Of a DNA stretch of 64,000 nt, positions 24,084 through 32,972 are shown piece by piece. A program made the translations under genes and the position numbers. The stretch is from Microbacterium sp. Au-Mic1 (GTDB lineage Bacteria; Actinomycetota; Actinomycetes; Actinomycetales; Microbacteriaceae), in the NCBI RefSeq assembly GCF_021341785.1, contig NZ_JAJTTF010000008.1, forward strand, positions 148,215 to 212,214, given 5' to 3'. The stretch's first letter is position 1; each line of letters opens with the position of its first letter. The notes beneath the pieces are model-generated. The model saw only the letters and a program-made list of their open reading frames with translations. It ran no database searches and was not told the DNA's origin.

Positions 24084-25744
24084 CCCGCACCCGCCCGAAC
24101 CGCGGCGCCTCGCGCCGCCTGATCCGCGCCGCGGCGTTCGGCGCCGCCGCGCTCGTCACCGCGACCGCGCTCACCGCATGCTCCGGCGGCGCGACCGGCG
24201 GCGACTCCGCCACCGCCGACTGGAAACTCACCACCACGACCGCGAAGCCGAGCGGCGACATCGACTCGTTCTCGTTCGCGCTGTACGCCGAGCCGGCCAC
24301 GCTCGACTACGCCTACGCGTTCGACTACCCGGACAACCAGGTGCTCGCGAACGTGTGCGAGTCGTTGCTGCGCCTGAACCCCGACTACTCGCTGAGCCCG
24401 GGCCTCGCGAAGAGCTTCTCCAACCCCGACCCGCTCACCTGGGTCTACGAGCTGCGCGACGGCGTGACCTTCCACGACGGCACCGCGCTCACGGCGGCGG
24501 ACGCCGTGGCCTCGATGCAGCGGATCATGGACCCGCAGGTCGGATCCAGCTGGTTCTCCGTGTATCAGAACGTCGATTCGATCACCCAGACCGGGCCGAT
24601 GGAGGTCACGGTCAAGACCAAGATCCCCGACTCCCAGTTCAACCAGGGCATGGGCGGATCCGCCGGTGTCATCGAGTCGGCTGCCACCCTCGCGGCCAAG
24701 GGCAAGGACTACGGCAACTCCACCGGCGGCGTCAACTGCACCGGCCCCTTCTCGCTGAAGCAGTGGAAGTCGGGCGAATCGCTCACCCTCGAGCGCTACG
24801 ACGGCTACTGGGACACCGATCTGCGTGCGAAGTCGAAGGAGATGACCTTCTCGATCATCCCCGACGCCACCGCCCGTGTGAACGCCATGAAGTCGGGCAG
24901 CGTCGACGGATCCTGGATGATCCCGCTCGAGTCCGCCGCGCAGCTGCAGGCCTCGGGCAAGGGCGACGTGCTGTACGCCCCGTCCACGGCCACGAGCGAC
25001 CTCGTGATCAGCAACATGAAGGGCGTGCTCGGCGACAAGCGCGTGCGCCAGGCGCTCATGCTGGCGCTCGACCGCCCCGGCATCCTGAAGGGCGCCTCGC
25101 AGAACATCGGCGAGGTCACCGATGTGCTGACGACGAAGCTGGTCTGGGGATCCGCCTCCGACGCGGCGAAGAAGGCCGCCTTCGACGACATCACGCACTA
25201 CGAGCAGGATGTCGCGAAGGCCAAGAAGCTCGTCGAGGAGGCCGGCGCGACCGGCAAGGAGCTGGTCTACGTGACCGCCCCGATCGGCAACGACTTCTCC
25301 GTGGTCTCGCAGGCGACCATGGCCGCCGCTCAGTCGATCGGGCTGAAGCTGACCATCACGACCGTGAGCCCCGCGCAGTACACGGCGCTGTTCAGCGACC
25401 CGAGCGCTCGCGAAGGGGTCGACCTGTTCTACACCGTCTGGTACCTGTCCAGCCCCGACGCCCTGGAGATGTACGGCGTGCTGCGCACGGGCGACTTCAG
25501 CAACTACGGCGGCTGGAGCGACGAGGAGTTCGACAAGACCGTGAACGAGGCCGTGGGCACGATGGATCCGGCCGCGCGCAGCGCGCTGACCGCCAAGGCG
25601 CAGCAGATCGCGAACGAGGAGCTGCCCTGGATCCCGCTGGCCTCCGGCCCGCTGCCGCTGTTCCTGGGCAAGCGCATCACCGGCCTCGACCCCTCGATGG
25701 CGTTCCTCTACTACCCGTGGGCGGCCCAAATCGGCAAGCGCTGA
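24080..25744 (+). CDS. Extracellular solute-binding protein, family 5 (oligopeptide/dipeptide type), lipoprotein
   Basis: 554 residues. A lipoprotein signal (Arg-rich n-region, hydrophobic core, lipobox LTAC with Cys34) anchors it to the outer face of the membrane. The family-5 fold is recognisable in LTWVYELRDGVTFHDGTALTAADAVAS, NCTGPFSLKQW, and the DKRVRQALMLALDR signature. Such proteins deliver peptides, opines, nickel or sugars to an ABC importer. It is translationally coupled to the amidohydrolase and followed by a hairpin, then two permeases and a fused double ATPase. The hairpin may allow higher binding-protein levels. Confidence 0.94.
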   Translation: MTRTRPNRGASRRLIRAAAFGAAALVTATALTACSGGATGGDSATADWKLTTTTAKPSGDIDSFSFALYAEPATLDYAYAFDYPDNQVLANVCESLLRLNPDYSLSPGLAKSFSNPDPLTWVYELRDGVTFHDGTALTAADAVASMQRIMDPQVGSSWFSVYQNVDSITQTGPMEVTVKTKIPDSQFNQGMGGSAGVIESAATLAAKGKDYGNSTGGVNCTGPFSLKQWKSGESLTLERYDGYWDTDLRAKSKEMTFSIIPDATARVNAMKSGSVDGSWMIPLESAAQLQASGKGDVLYAPSTATSDLVISNMKGVLGDKRVRQALMLALDRPGILKGASQNIGEVTDVLTTKLVWGSASDAAKKAAFDDITHYEQDVAKAKKLVEEAGATGKELVYVTAPIGNDFSVVSQATMAAAQSIGLKLTITTVSPAQYTALFSDPSAREGVDLFYTVWYLSSPDALEMYGVLRTGDFSNYGGWSDEEFDKTVNEAVGTMDPAARSALTAKAQQIANEELPWIPLASGPLPLFLGKRITGLDPSMAFLYYPWAAQIGKR

Positions 25745-25773
25745 TCCGCCCGACCCCACCCGATGAGCCGAAC

Positions 25774-25808
25774 CCCCGGAGCGACACGCACGCCGCGCCG
25801 CTCCGGGG
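25774..25808 (+). terminator. Intercistronic hairpin after the binding-protein gene
   Basis: Perfect 10-bp arms ccccggagcg (25774-25783) and cgctccgggg (25799-25808), 15-nt loop. It is probably a partial terminator or mRNA stabiliser between the binding protein and permease genes. Confidence 0.7.
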
Positions 25809-25832
25809 CCGGCCGAGACCACAGGTGACGCC

Positions 25833-26789
25833 ATGAGCACTCTCCGCCGCGTCGCGGGAAAGCTGGGCGGGCTGCTGCTCACCCTCTTCCTCGCTTCGCT
25901 CCTCGTCTTCTTCTCCCGGTTCCTCGTGCCGGGCGACCCGATCCGATTCCTGCTGCGCGGCCGCAAGCCCTCTCCCGAGGCGATCGCCGACGTCACCGCG
26001 CAGTACGGGCTGGACCTGCCCCCGTGGGAGCAGTACCTGCGCTGGATCGCCGGCGTGCTGCACGGCGACTTCGGCCGCTCCCTGCAGTTCCGCCAGGACG
26101 TCACGGTCGTGCTCGGCGACCGCCTCCCGGTCACCCTGATGCTCGTCGTGATGGCCGGCGCGATCATCGCCGTCGTCGGCCTCATCGGTGGCGCGATCGC
26201 CGCCCTGAACAAGGGCCGTGCCGCCGACCGCGGGATCCTCATCTCCCTCACGGTGCTCGGAGCGATCCCCTCATTCGTCGGATCCATCGTGCTCATCGCG
26301 ATCTTCTCGGTGCAGCTGGGCTGGTTCCCGTCGTTCGGGTCCGGATCCGGATTCTGGGACATGGCGTACCACCTGGTGCTGCCGTCCATCGCCCTGGCGA
26401 TCGTGTTCATCGTGCTCGTGGGCAAGGTCACCCGCTCGGCCATGGTCGAGCAGCTGAACCGCGAGCACGTCGAGGTCGCCACTTCCCGCGGCATCACCCG
26501 GCTGGCCGTGGTCCGCCGGCACGTGCTGCGCAACGCGCTCGGCCCGATCCTGACCGTGTCCGGCGTGCTCGTCGCCGGCCTCATCGTGGCGAGCTCGATC
26601 GTCGAGCAGGCTTTCGGCCTCGCCGGCATCGGCTCGCTCCTGGTCGGCTCCGTCGACCGCCTCGACTTCCCCGTCGTGCAGGCGATCGTCCTGCTCGTGG
26701 TCACCGCCTTCGTCGTCGTGAACGCGATCATCGACATCCTCGAACCCTGGATCGACCCGCGATCCGCCGCAGGAGCTGGTGCACGATGA
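25833..26789 (+). CDS. ABC importer permease, DppB type
   Basis: 318 residues with six membrane segments, the first near residues 12-34. The cytoplasmic EAA loop for ATPase contact is visible as EVATSRGITRLAVVRRHVLRNALGPI in pieces. RFLVPGDPIRFLL after TM1 and LPPWEQYLRWIAGVLHGDFGRS are hallmarks of DppB/OppB permeases. With the next gene it should form the heterodimeric channel for the substrate delivered by the family-5 binding protein. The stop overlaps the next start (ATGA). Confidence 0.93.
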   Translation: MSTLRRVAGKLGGLLLTLFLASLLVFFSRFLVPGDPIRFLLRGRKPSPEAIADVTAQYGLDLPPWEQYLRWIAGVLHGDFGRSLQFRQDVTVVLGDRLPVTLMLVVMAGAIIAVVGLIGGAIAALNKGRAADRGILISLTVLGAIPSFVGSIVLIAIFSVQLGWFPSFGSGSGFWDMAYHLVLPSIALAIVFIVLVGKVTRSAMVEQLNREHVEVATSRGITRLAVVRRHVLRNALGPILTVSGVLVAGLIVASSIVEQAFGLAGIGSLLVGSVDRLDFPVVQAIVLLVVTAFVVVNAIIDILEPWIDPRSAAGAGAR

Positions 26790-27652
26790 CCGTCCCCACC
26801 CCCACCCTGGCCGTGCGCGTGCTGCGCATGCCCAAGAAGCTGCGAGGGCGCGGCATCGTGATCACCAGCATGGTGGTCCTCGCCGTGGTCACTCTGGCCG
26901 CGATCCTCGCCCCGTGGGTCGCCCCGTACGACCCCGACGCCGTCGATTTCACCGCGTTCTACGCGGCCCCGTCGCCGGCGCACTGGCTCGGCACGGACAG
27001 TCTCGGTCGCGACCTGCTCAGCCGCATCATCTGGGGCGGCCGCACGGCGCTGCTCGGCCCGTTGCTCGTCGTCGTGTTCTCCACCGTGCTGGGCATCCTG
27101 CTCGGCCTGCTCGCCGGCTGGCGGGGCGGCTGGATCGACGCCGTGCTGGGGCGGGTCTTCGACGTGCTGTTCGCGTTCCCGTCGCTGCTGATCGCGATGA
27201 TGGCCGTCGCCCTGTTCGGCAAGGGCCTGGTCGCCCCGGTCATCGCGATGAGCATCTCCTACGCGCCGTTCGTGGCGCGGCTGACCCGCTCGCTGGTGGC
27301 CGCCGAGCGCACCCGCCCGTACGTCGCGGCCTACCGCGTGCAGGGCTTCGGCGGCTCCTGGATCGCGCTGCGTCGCGTGCTGCCGAACATCGCCCCGATC
27401 GTGGGGGCGCAGTCGACGCTGAACTTCGGCTACGTGCTCGCAGAACTCGCCGGGCTGTCGTTCCTCGGCCTCGGCGTGCAGGCGCCGACGGCCGACTGGG
27501 GTGCCATGATCAACGAGGCCCAGTCCGGCATCGCCGCAGGCCAGTTCCTGCCCGCCATCGCGCCCGCCATCGTGGTGGTGCTCGTGGTCGTGGCCGTCAA
27601 CATCGTCGGCGAGGATCTCTCCGACCGCATCGGAGGGGAGATCCCCGCATGA
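26786..27652 (+). CDS. ABC importer permease, DppC type
   Basis: 288 residues from the ATG overlapping the dppB-type stop. The N-terminal DppC signature WVAPYDPDAVDF and HWLGTDSLGRDLLSRIIWGGR are clear. About six membrane segments and an EAA loop (YVAAYRVQGFGGSWIALRRVLPN) contact the ATPase. It partners with the previous permease. It overlaps the following ATPase gene by ATGA, so the transporter subunits are made in a coupled series. Confidence 0.94.
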   Translation: MTVPTPTLAVRVLRMPKKLRGRGIVITSMVVLAVVTLAAILAPWVAPYDPDAVDFTAFYAAPSPAHWLGTDSLGRDLLSRIIWGGRTALLGPLLVVVFSTVLGILLGLLAGWRGGWIDAVLGRVFDVLFAFPSLLIAMMAVALFGKGLVAPVIAMSISYAPFVARLTRSLVAAERTRPYVAAYRVQGFGGSWIALRRVLPNIAPIVGAQSTLNFGYVLAELAGLSFLGLGVQAPTADWGAMINEAQSGIAAGQFLPAIAPAIVVVLVVVAVNIVGEDLSDRIGGEIPA

Positions 27653-29268
27653 CCGCCGCACTTCTCGACACGGCTGCGGCGCACTCCGCGTCCGCTCTGC
27701 TCGACATCCGCGAGCTCACGCTGGATCTGCCGAACGGCACGCGCCTGCTGCACGGCATCACCCTGTCCGTCGCCCCCGGCGAGACGGTGGGCCTGGTCGG
27801 CGAGTCCGGATCCGGGAAATCGCTCACCGCGCGCACGGTGCTCGGGCTCACGCCCGAGCGGGCGGAGATCGGCGGATCCGTGTCGGTGGACGGCCGCTCC
27901 CCGCTCGCGCCGGCGTCGCTGCGCGCGATCCGTCGCGCCGACGCGGCGATGGTGTTCCAGGATCCGCGCGCGGGCATCAACCCGATGCGCACGATCGGGG
28001 ACCATCTCACGGAAGCGCTGCGACTGAATGAGGGTTGGTCACGGGGTCGTGCGCGTGCGCGTGCCGCCGAGCTGCTCGCCGACGTGCGACTGCCGTCCCC
28101 CGCCGAGCACCTGGATCAGCACCCGCATGAGCTGAGCGGCGGCATGCTGCAGCGCGTCATGATCGCGGGCGCCCTGACCACTGCGCCACGCCTGCTGGTG
28201 TGCGACGAGCCCACCACGGCGCTCGATGTGACCACGCAGGCCGAGATCGTGCAGGTGCTGCGCGAGCTCTGCGCCGAACGCGGCATGGGCATGCTCTTCA
28301 TCACGCACGACCTCAACCTCGCCGGGTCCCTGTGCGACCGGCTGGTCGTCATGAAGGACGGCGCCGTGGTGGAGGAGGGGCCCGCGCTCGACGTGCTGCG
28401 CGCTCCGCAGGCCGAGTACACCCGCCGCCTGGTCGCGGCGACACCGCGGCTGAGCGGATCGGACAGCGCCGTGGGCTCGGCCTCCGGTCCGGGCTCCGCC
28501 ATGGTCGAGGTCGCCGGCGTCTCGAAGACGTACCGGGTGCGCGGACGCGGCGAGGTCCGCGCCGTCGCCGACGCCACCCTCGAGATCCCGGTGGGCGGCG
28601 CCCTCGCCGTCGTCGGCGAATCCGGATCCGGCAAGTCGACCCTCGCGCGCATGATCGTGGGCCTGGAGCAGGCCAATGCGGGCACGATCCGGATCGGCGG
28701 GCGCGACATCGCGGGGCACGCGACGGGTCGCGAGGCACGGGTCGCGCGGGCGAAGAGCGTGCAGATGGTGTTCCAGGATCCGTACCTGTCGCTAGATCCG
28801 CGCATCCCCGCAGGTCAGGCCGTCGGCGATGTGCTGAGGCTGCACGCGGGTCTCGACAAGGCGGCCGCGGCCGATCGCGCCCTGGAGCTGCTCACCGCGG
28901 TCGGCCTGGGCGAGGAGCACGCGCTCGCCCGCCCGAAGACCCTGTCCGGAGGGCAGCGCCAGCGCGTCGCGATCGCCCGCGCCCTCGCGATCGAGCCCGA
29001 CCTGCTCGTGATGGACGAGGCCACCAGCGCGCTGGACGTCTCCGTGCAGGCGCAGGTGCTCGACATGGTCGCCGACATCCGGCGCCGCCAGGGTCTGACC
29101 CTGCTGTTCATCAGCCACGACCTGGCCGTCGTGCGCCGGGTGTGCGAGCAGACCCTGGTGATGCGCCGCGGCGAGATCGTGGAGCGCGGCGCGACGACCG
29201 AAATCCTCACGAACCCGCAGCACGAGTACACCCGGCTGCTGCTGGACTCGGTTCCCGTCCCGGCCTGA
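27649..29268 (+). CDS. Fused double ATPase of the oligopeptide-type importer (DppD-DppF fusion)
   Basis: 539 residues with two complete ABC domains. Domain 1 has Walker A GESGSGKS, signature LSGGMLQRV and Walker B LLVCDEPTTALD; domain 2 has GESGSGKST, LSGGQRQRVAIARAL and LLVMDEATSALD. Each ends in the OppD/F-type tail (EYTRRLVAAT, EYTRLLLDSV). In most bacteria these are two proteins; fusions are common in actinobacteria. It energises the two permeases upstream. Both catalytic sites look intact. Confidence 0.95.
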   Translation: MTAALLDTAAAHSASALLDIRELTLDLPNGTRLLHGITLSVAPGETVGLVGESGSGKSLTARTVLGLTPERAEIGGSVSVDGRSPLAPASLRAIRRADAAMVFQDPRAGINPMRTIGDHLTEALRLNEGWSRGRARARAAELLADVRLPSPAEHLDQHPHELSGGMLQRVMIAGALTTAPRLLVCDEPTTALDVTTQAEIVQVLRELCAERGMGMLFITHDLNLAGSLCDRLVVMKDGAVVEEGPALDVLRAPQAEYTRRLVAATPRLSGSDSAVGSASGPGSAMVEVAGVSKTYRVRGRGEVRAVADATLEIPVGGALAVVGESGSGKSTLARMIVGLEQANAGTIRIGGRDIAGHATGREARVARAKSVQMVFQDPYLSLDPRIPAGQAVGDVLRLHAGLDKAAAADRALELLTAVGLGEEHALARPKTLSGGQRQRVAIARALAIEPDLLVMDEATSALDVSVQAQVLDMVADIRRRQGLTLLFISHDLAVVRRVCEQTLVMRRGEIVERGATTEILTNPQHEYTRLLLDSVPVPA

Positions 29269-29295
29269 CCGGATCCACCCCGCGCCAGAAGCGTT

Positions 29296-29310
29296 CTCGC
29301 TCAACGACCC
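29296..29310. repeat. Half copy of dispersed palindrome family C
   Basis: ctcgctcaacgaccc is identical over 15 bases to the right outer arm of the large palindrome at 41607-41708; no left arm is present here. It sits between the ATPase and amidase genes. Confidence 0.55.
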
Positions 29311-29331
29311 CATCTCGGAAAAGGATTCCCC

Positions 29332-30726
29332 ATGGAGCTGCACCACCTCACTGCGACCGAGGCCGCCGCGCGATTCCGCCGTCGCGAGCTCTCCCCCGTC
29401 GAGCTGCTCGATGCGGTGATCGCACGCACGGCGGCGACCGAGCCCGCCATCAACGCCGTCACCGAGCAGTGGCTCGACGAGGCTCGCCTCGCCGCCGCTG
29501 CGTCCGAACGGCGGTTCGCCGACGGCGGACCCACGGGGGCGCTCGAGGGCATCCCGCTCATGCTCAAGGAGGAGCAGCCGATCGCCGGCCGCACCGCCGA
29601 GGAGGGCAGCCTGCTCGAGCGCGGGCACGTCGCCACCGAGACCCACCCGATCGTGGATCGCATCTTCGCGGCCGGCGCCGTGGTGCACGGGCGCACCACC
29701 ACGCCGGAGTACTGCTGCGCCCCGGTCACCCACACCGCGCTCTGGGGCGTGACCCGCAACCCGTGGAACACCGACTTCACCCCGGGCGGGTCCTCCGGCG
29801 GCTCCGGCGCCGTGCTCGCGAGCGGTTCCACGATCCTCGCGACCGGATCCGACATCGGCGGATCGATCCGGATCCCCTCGTCGTTCTGCGGCGTGGTCGG
29901 GTTCAAGCCCCCGTTCGCGCGCGTGCCGGGGATGGCCCCGTTCAACTCCGACACCTACTGCGCGGACGGGCCGATGGGACGCAGCGTCGCCGACGTGGCG
30001 CTGCTGCAGAACGTGATCTCCGGCCCGTGGGCGGGGGACGCCGCGTCGCTGCGCGAGGTCGTCACCGTGTCGGGCGAGGTCTCGTCGCTCGACGGTATGC
30101 GGATCGCGGTCTGCCTCGACCTCGGCGGATACGCGGTGGATCCGGCGGTCGTCGCGAACACCATGGCCGTCGTCGCGGCGCTTCGCGCGGCAGGCGCCGC
30201 GGTGGAGCAGGTCGAGCTGCCGTGGGGACCGGAGCGGGTTCTCCAGACGAGCTGGCCGCACTTCGGCGCGGTCATGGGACCGTTCATCGAGTCCATCGCC
30301 GACGGCGATCCCGAGCGCACCGCCCAGCTCATGCCGTATACGCGGGCGTTCGCCGAGTCCGCCGCGAACGGCGGCGACTTCGTGACCGGGCTCGAGGCGG
30401 AGTCGGCGTTCTACCGACCGTTCGGCGAGCTCATGCAGGAGTTCGACGTGCTCCTCTGCCCGACCGTCGCATCGACCGGCCTGGCCGCCGACGAGCCCTG
30501 CACCGACAGCAGGGCGATCTTCTCCCAGCTCATGACCCTGCCGTTCAACGTGATCGGGCGGGTGCCGGTACTGGCCGTGCCGTCGGGGATCGCGCCGAAC
30601 GGCGTACCCACGGGGGTGCAGATCGTCGGACGCACCTTCGACGACGCCACGGTGTTCCGAGTCGGCGCTGCACTCGAGCAGGAGCTCGGGCTGTGGACGG
30701 ATCCGGCGTGGTGGCCGTCGCTCTGA
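29332..30726 (+). CDS. Amidase signature family enzyme
   Basis: 464 residues. The Ser-cisSer-Lys triad is recognisable: Lys in IPLMLKEEQPIAG, the Gly/Ser-rich loop GGSSGGSGAVLASG, and the nucleophile Ser in GSDIGGSIRIPSSFCG. The family hydrolyses amides, including acylated amines and nitrile-derived amides; the substrate is not predictable. It lies 63 bp after the importer ATPase and probably belongs to the same transcript, acting on an imported amide. A terminator hairpin follows the stop codon. Confidence 0.92.
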   Translation: MELHHLTATEAAARFRRRELSPVELLDAVIARTAATEPAINAVTEQWLDEARLAAAASERRFADGGPTGALEGIPLMLKEEQPIAGRTAEEGSLLERGHVATETHPIVDRIFAAGAVVHGRTTTPEYCCAPVTHTALWGVTRNPWNTDFTPGGSSGGSGAVLASGSTILATGSDIGGSIRIPSSFCGVVGFKPPFARVPGMAPFNSDTYCADGPMGRSVADVALLQNVISGPWAGDAASLREVVTVSGEVSSLDGMRIAVCLDLGGYAVDPAVVANTMAVVAALRAAGAAVEQVELPWGPERVLQTSWPHFGAVMGPFIESIADGDPERTAQLMPYTRAFAESAANGGDFVTGLEAESAFYRPFGELMQEFDVLLCPTVASTGLAADEPCTDSRAIFSQLMTLPFNVIGRVPVLAVPSGIAPNGVPTGVQIVGRTFDDATVFRVGAALEQELGLWTDPAWWPSL

Positions 30727-30732
30727 GCCCCA

Positions 30733-30755
30733 GCGACCCCACCCCCGGGGGTCGC
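30733..30755 (+). terminator. Terminator after the amidase gene
   Basis: Perfect 8-bp arms gcgacccc (30733-30740) and ggggtcgc (30748-30755), 7-nt loop, seven bases after the amidase stop. Confidence 0.7.
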
Positions 30756-30763
30756 CCTCGACC

Positions 30764-30775
30764 TAGGCTGGATCC
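30764..30775 (+). promoter_or_regulatory. Leaderless promoter of the cytoplasmic histidine phosphatase
   Basis: TAGGCT (30764-30769), six bases (ggatcc) and ATG at 30776. Confidence 0.7.
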
Positions 30776-31396
30776 ATGACGCGGATCTGGGTGGTGCGGC
30801 ACGGGCAGAGCATGCTGAACGCGGCGGAGCGGATCCAGGGCTGGTCCGACGCGCCGCTCACTCCGACCGGACGCGAGCAGGCCGCCACCCGCGGGCTCGA
30901 CTTCGCCGCGGCGGGCATCCGCTTCGACGCCGCGTTCTCGGGCGACGGGATGCGGCACCGCGAGACCGCCGCAGGTCTCCTCGCGGCCGCCGGTTCGGAG
31001 CTCGCCGCCGTGCCCGACCCGCGCTGGCGCGAGCTGAGCTTCGGGGCGCTGGAAGGCATGCACATCCGCCGCTTCTCCCGGCTCATGGAGGACCACGCCG
31101 ACGCGGAGATGCCGTTCATCGCGACGCTGGATGCCCTCGCCGCCACGGATCCGTTCGCCGAGGCGCCTGCCGCCGTGGCCGTGCGGGCGATCGAGGCCCT
31201 GCACGATGCGGCGGAGGCCGGATCCGAGGTGCTCGTCGTGACGAGCGGCATCACGATCATGTCGCTGCTGCACACCCTCGGCGGCGCGCCCGACACCCGA
31301 TCCGGTCCCGCCAACCTGTCGGTCTCCACGATCCGCCGCCATGAGAACGCCTGGATCGTCGACCGCGCGGCGGATCCGGATCCGATCGCGGTCTGA
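30776..31396 (+). CDS. Histidine phosphatase family protein (cytoplasmic)
   Basis: 206 residues with no signal peptide. Phospho-acceptor motif VVRHGQSMLNAAERIQGWSD, then FSGDGMRHRETAAG and RWRELSFGALEGM with the proton donor Glu. As in the Tat-exported relative at 14704, the second His motif is replaced by VVTSGITIMSLLH. It is a candidate phosphoglycerate-mutase-like phosphatase; the substrate is unknown. It is monocistronic: a terminator and a leaderless promoter lie upstream and a terminator downstream. Confidence 0.88.
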   Translation: MTRIWVVRHGQSMLNAAERIQGWSDAPLTPTGREQAATRGLDFAAAGIRFDAAFSGDGMRHRETAAGLLAAAGSELAAVPDPRWRELSFGALEGMHIRRFSRLMEDHADAEMPFIATLDALAATDPFAEAPAAVAVRAIEALHDAAEAGSEVLVVTSGITIMSLLHTLGGAPDTRSGPANLSVSTIRRHENAWIVDRAADPDPIAV

Positions 31397-31427
31397 CGGC
31401 AAGTCCCGTCCGGACGGCAGCGGCCTG

Positions 31428-31498
31428 TTTCGGGGCGCATCCCCGCGTTCCGGGGCGCGCCACGTCTCCGAAACCCGGCGGCACGCGCCCCAGACGCG
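31428..31498. repeat. Degenerate double-arm palindrome
   Basis: tttcggggcgc (31428) and ttccggggcgc (31448) are direct repeats 20 bp apart. Partly matching inverted copies occur at about 31463 and 31485. This resembles, in weaker form, the geometry of elements D and E. Confidence 0.4.
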
Positions 31499-31499
31499 A

Positions 31500-31531
31500 C
31501 GGATCCCGCCCCACCGAGGGGACGGGATCCG
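31500..31531. terminator. Bidirectional terminator hairpin
   Basis: ggatcccgcccc (31501-31512) pairs with ggggacgggatcc (31518-31530, one bulged a), 5-nt loop. It lies between the convergent histidine phosphatase and aminotransferase genes. Confidence 0.8.
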
Positions 31532-31549
31532 GGCGTAGCGACCGCCGAC

Positions 31550-32953
31550 TCAGACGGTGTAGCCGTCCGCGACGTCGAGCGCCTCGTCGAGCGCCGCGAG
31601 CCCGCGCACGAGCTCGTCCTCGGTGATCACGAGCGGCGGGGCGATGTGCGTGCGGTTGAAATGCACGAACGGCCAGACGCCGCCCTTCTTCGCCGCGGCG
31701 ACGAACGCGCCCATCGGGGCCGCGTCGGCGCCCGCCGCGTTGAACGGCACGAGCGGTTCGCGGGTCTCCTTCGAGCGCACCAGCTCGACGGCCCAGAACA
31801 GACCCTGGCCGCGCACCTCTCCGACGCTCGGGTGTTTCTCCAGCCAGCCCTGCAGCGTGGGCTCCACGATGCGGGATCCGAGGTCGCGCACGCGCTCCAG
31901 GATCCCGTCACGCCGGAACACCTCGAACGTCGCGACGCCCGCGGCGCACGCCAGCGGATGGCCCGAGTAGGTCAGCCCGCCCGCGAACGGCACGGTGTCG
32001 AACGCGCTCGCGATCCGGTCGGAGATCACGACGCCGCCGAGCGGCACGTAGCCCGAGTTCACACCCTTCGCGAAGGTGATCAGATCCGGCTTCGCGTCGA
32101 ACGCGTCGATGCCGAACCACTCGCCGAGGCGGCCGAAGCCGACCATGACCTCGTCGGCGATGTAGACGATGCCGTAGCGGTCGCACAGCTCGCGCACGCC
32201 CTGCAGGTACCCGGGCGGCGGGACCAGCACCCCGTTGGTGCCGACGACGGTCTCGATGATGATCGCCGCGATCGTGTTCGGGCCCTCGAGCTGGATGGTC
32301 TGCTCGAGGTGCGCGAGCGCGCGCTGCGACTCCTCGGCGAGCGTCGACGAGTGGAACGCCGAGCGGTACAGATACGGGCCGAAGAAGCGCACGGTGCCGT
32401 TGTCGACGGTGTCGTTCGCCCAGCGCCGCGGGTCGCCGGTCATCGAGATCGCCGTCGCGGTGGAGCCGTGGTAACTGCGGTACATCGACAGCACCTTGCG
32501 GCGTCCGGTCACGGTGCGCGCCATGCGCACCGCGTACTCGTTCGCGTCGGCGCCGCCGTTGGTGAAGAACACCTTCTCCATGCCCTCGGGCGCCACCTCG
32601 GCGATGAGCCGCGCCAGCTCGCCGCGCACGTCGTTCGCGAGCGACGGCTGGATCGTCGCGAGACGACCGGCCTGGTGCTGGATCGCGGCGACCAGATCCG
32701 GCTGCTGGTGGCCGAGGTTGAGGTTCACCAGCTGGCTGGAGAAGTCGAGGTAGGCGTTGCCCTGATAGTCCCAGAACGTGGATCCCTCGCCCGCGGCGAC
32801 GGGCAGCGGGTCGATCGCGGCCTGCGCGCTCCAGGAGTGGAACACGTGCGCGCGGTCGTCGGCGCGCACCTGCGCCTCGGCCTCCACGGCGGGCAGGGCG
32901 TGCGCCTCGCCGTGGCGGTCGGTGAGCACGGCGGCTTCGGTGGTGACGGTCAT
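31550..32953 (-). CDS. Class III pyridoxal-phosphate aminotransferase
   Basis: 467 residues, fold type I. Visible are FTNGGADANEYAVRMAR (cofactor phosphate site), YRSYHGSTATAISMTGD, the aspartate of IADEVMVGFGRLGEW and the Schiff-base Lys in ITFAKGVNSGYVPLG. The family uses omega-amino compounds such as beta-alanine, GABA or putrescine with pyruvate or 2-oxoglutarate. It lies 19 bp downstream of a methylmalonate-semialdehyde dehydrogenase gene, and that pairing points to beta-alanine or a similar omega-amino acid yielding a semialdehyde. A gagagg ribosome site precedes ATG. Confidence 0.92.
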   Translation of the reverse strand: MTVTTEAAVLTDRHGEAHALPAVEAEAQVRADDRAHVFHSWSAQAAIDPLPVAAGEGSTFWDYQGNAYLDFSSQLVNLNLGHQQPDLVAAIQHQAGRLATIQPSLANDVRGELARLIAEVAPEGMEKVFFTNGGADANEYAVRMARTVTGRRKVLSMYRSYHGSTATAISMTGDPRRWANDTVDNGTVRFFGPYLYRSAFHSSTLAEESQRALAHLEQTIQLEGPNTIAAIIIETVVGTNGVLVPPPGYLQGVRELCDRYGIVYIADEVMVGFGRLGEWFGIDAFDAKPDLITFAKGVNSGYVPLGGVVISDRIASAFDTVPFAGGLTYSGHPLACAAGVATFEVFRRDGILERVRDLGSRIVEPTLQGWLEKHPSVGEVRGQGLFWAVELVRSKETREPLVPFNAAGADAAPMGAFVAAAKKGGVWPFVHFNRTHIAPPLVITEDELVRGLAALDEALDVADGYTV

Positions 32954-32972
32954 GATCCGGATCCTCTCGGCG

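Noticed and set aside
23906..27661. A very long open frame (about 1250 codons) on the minus strand opposite the importer genes
   Set aside because: It is the antisense shadow of GC-rich genes: it lies over conserved amidohydrolase, binding-protein and permease motifs, has no recognisable domain and has an Arg/His/Asp-rich composition.
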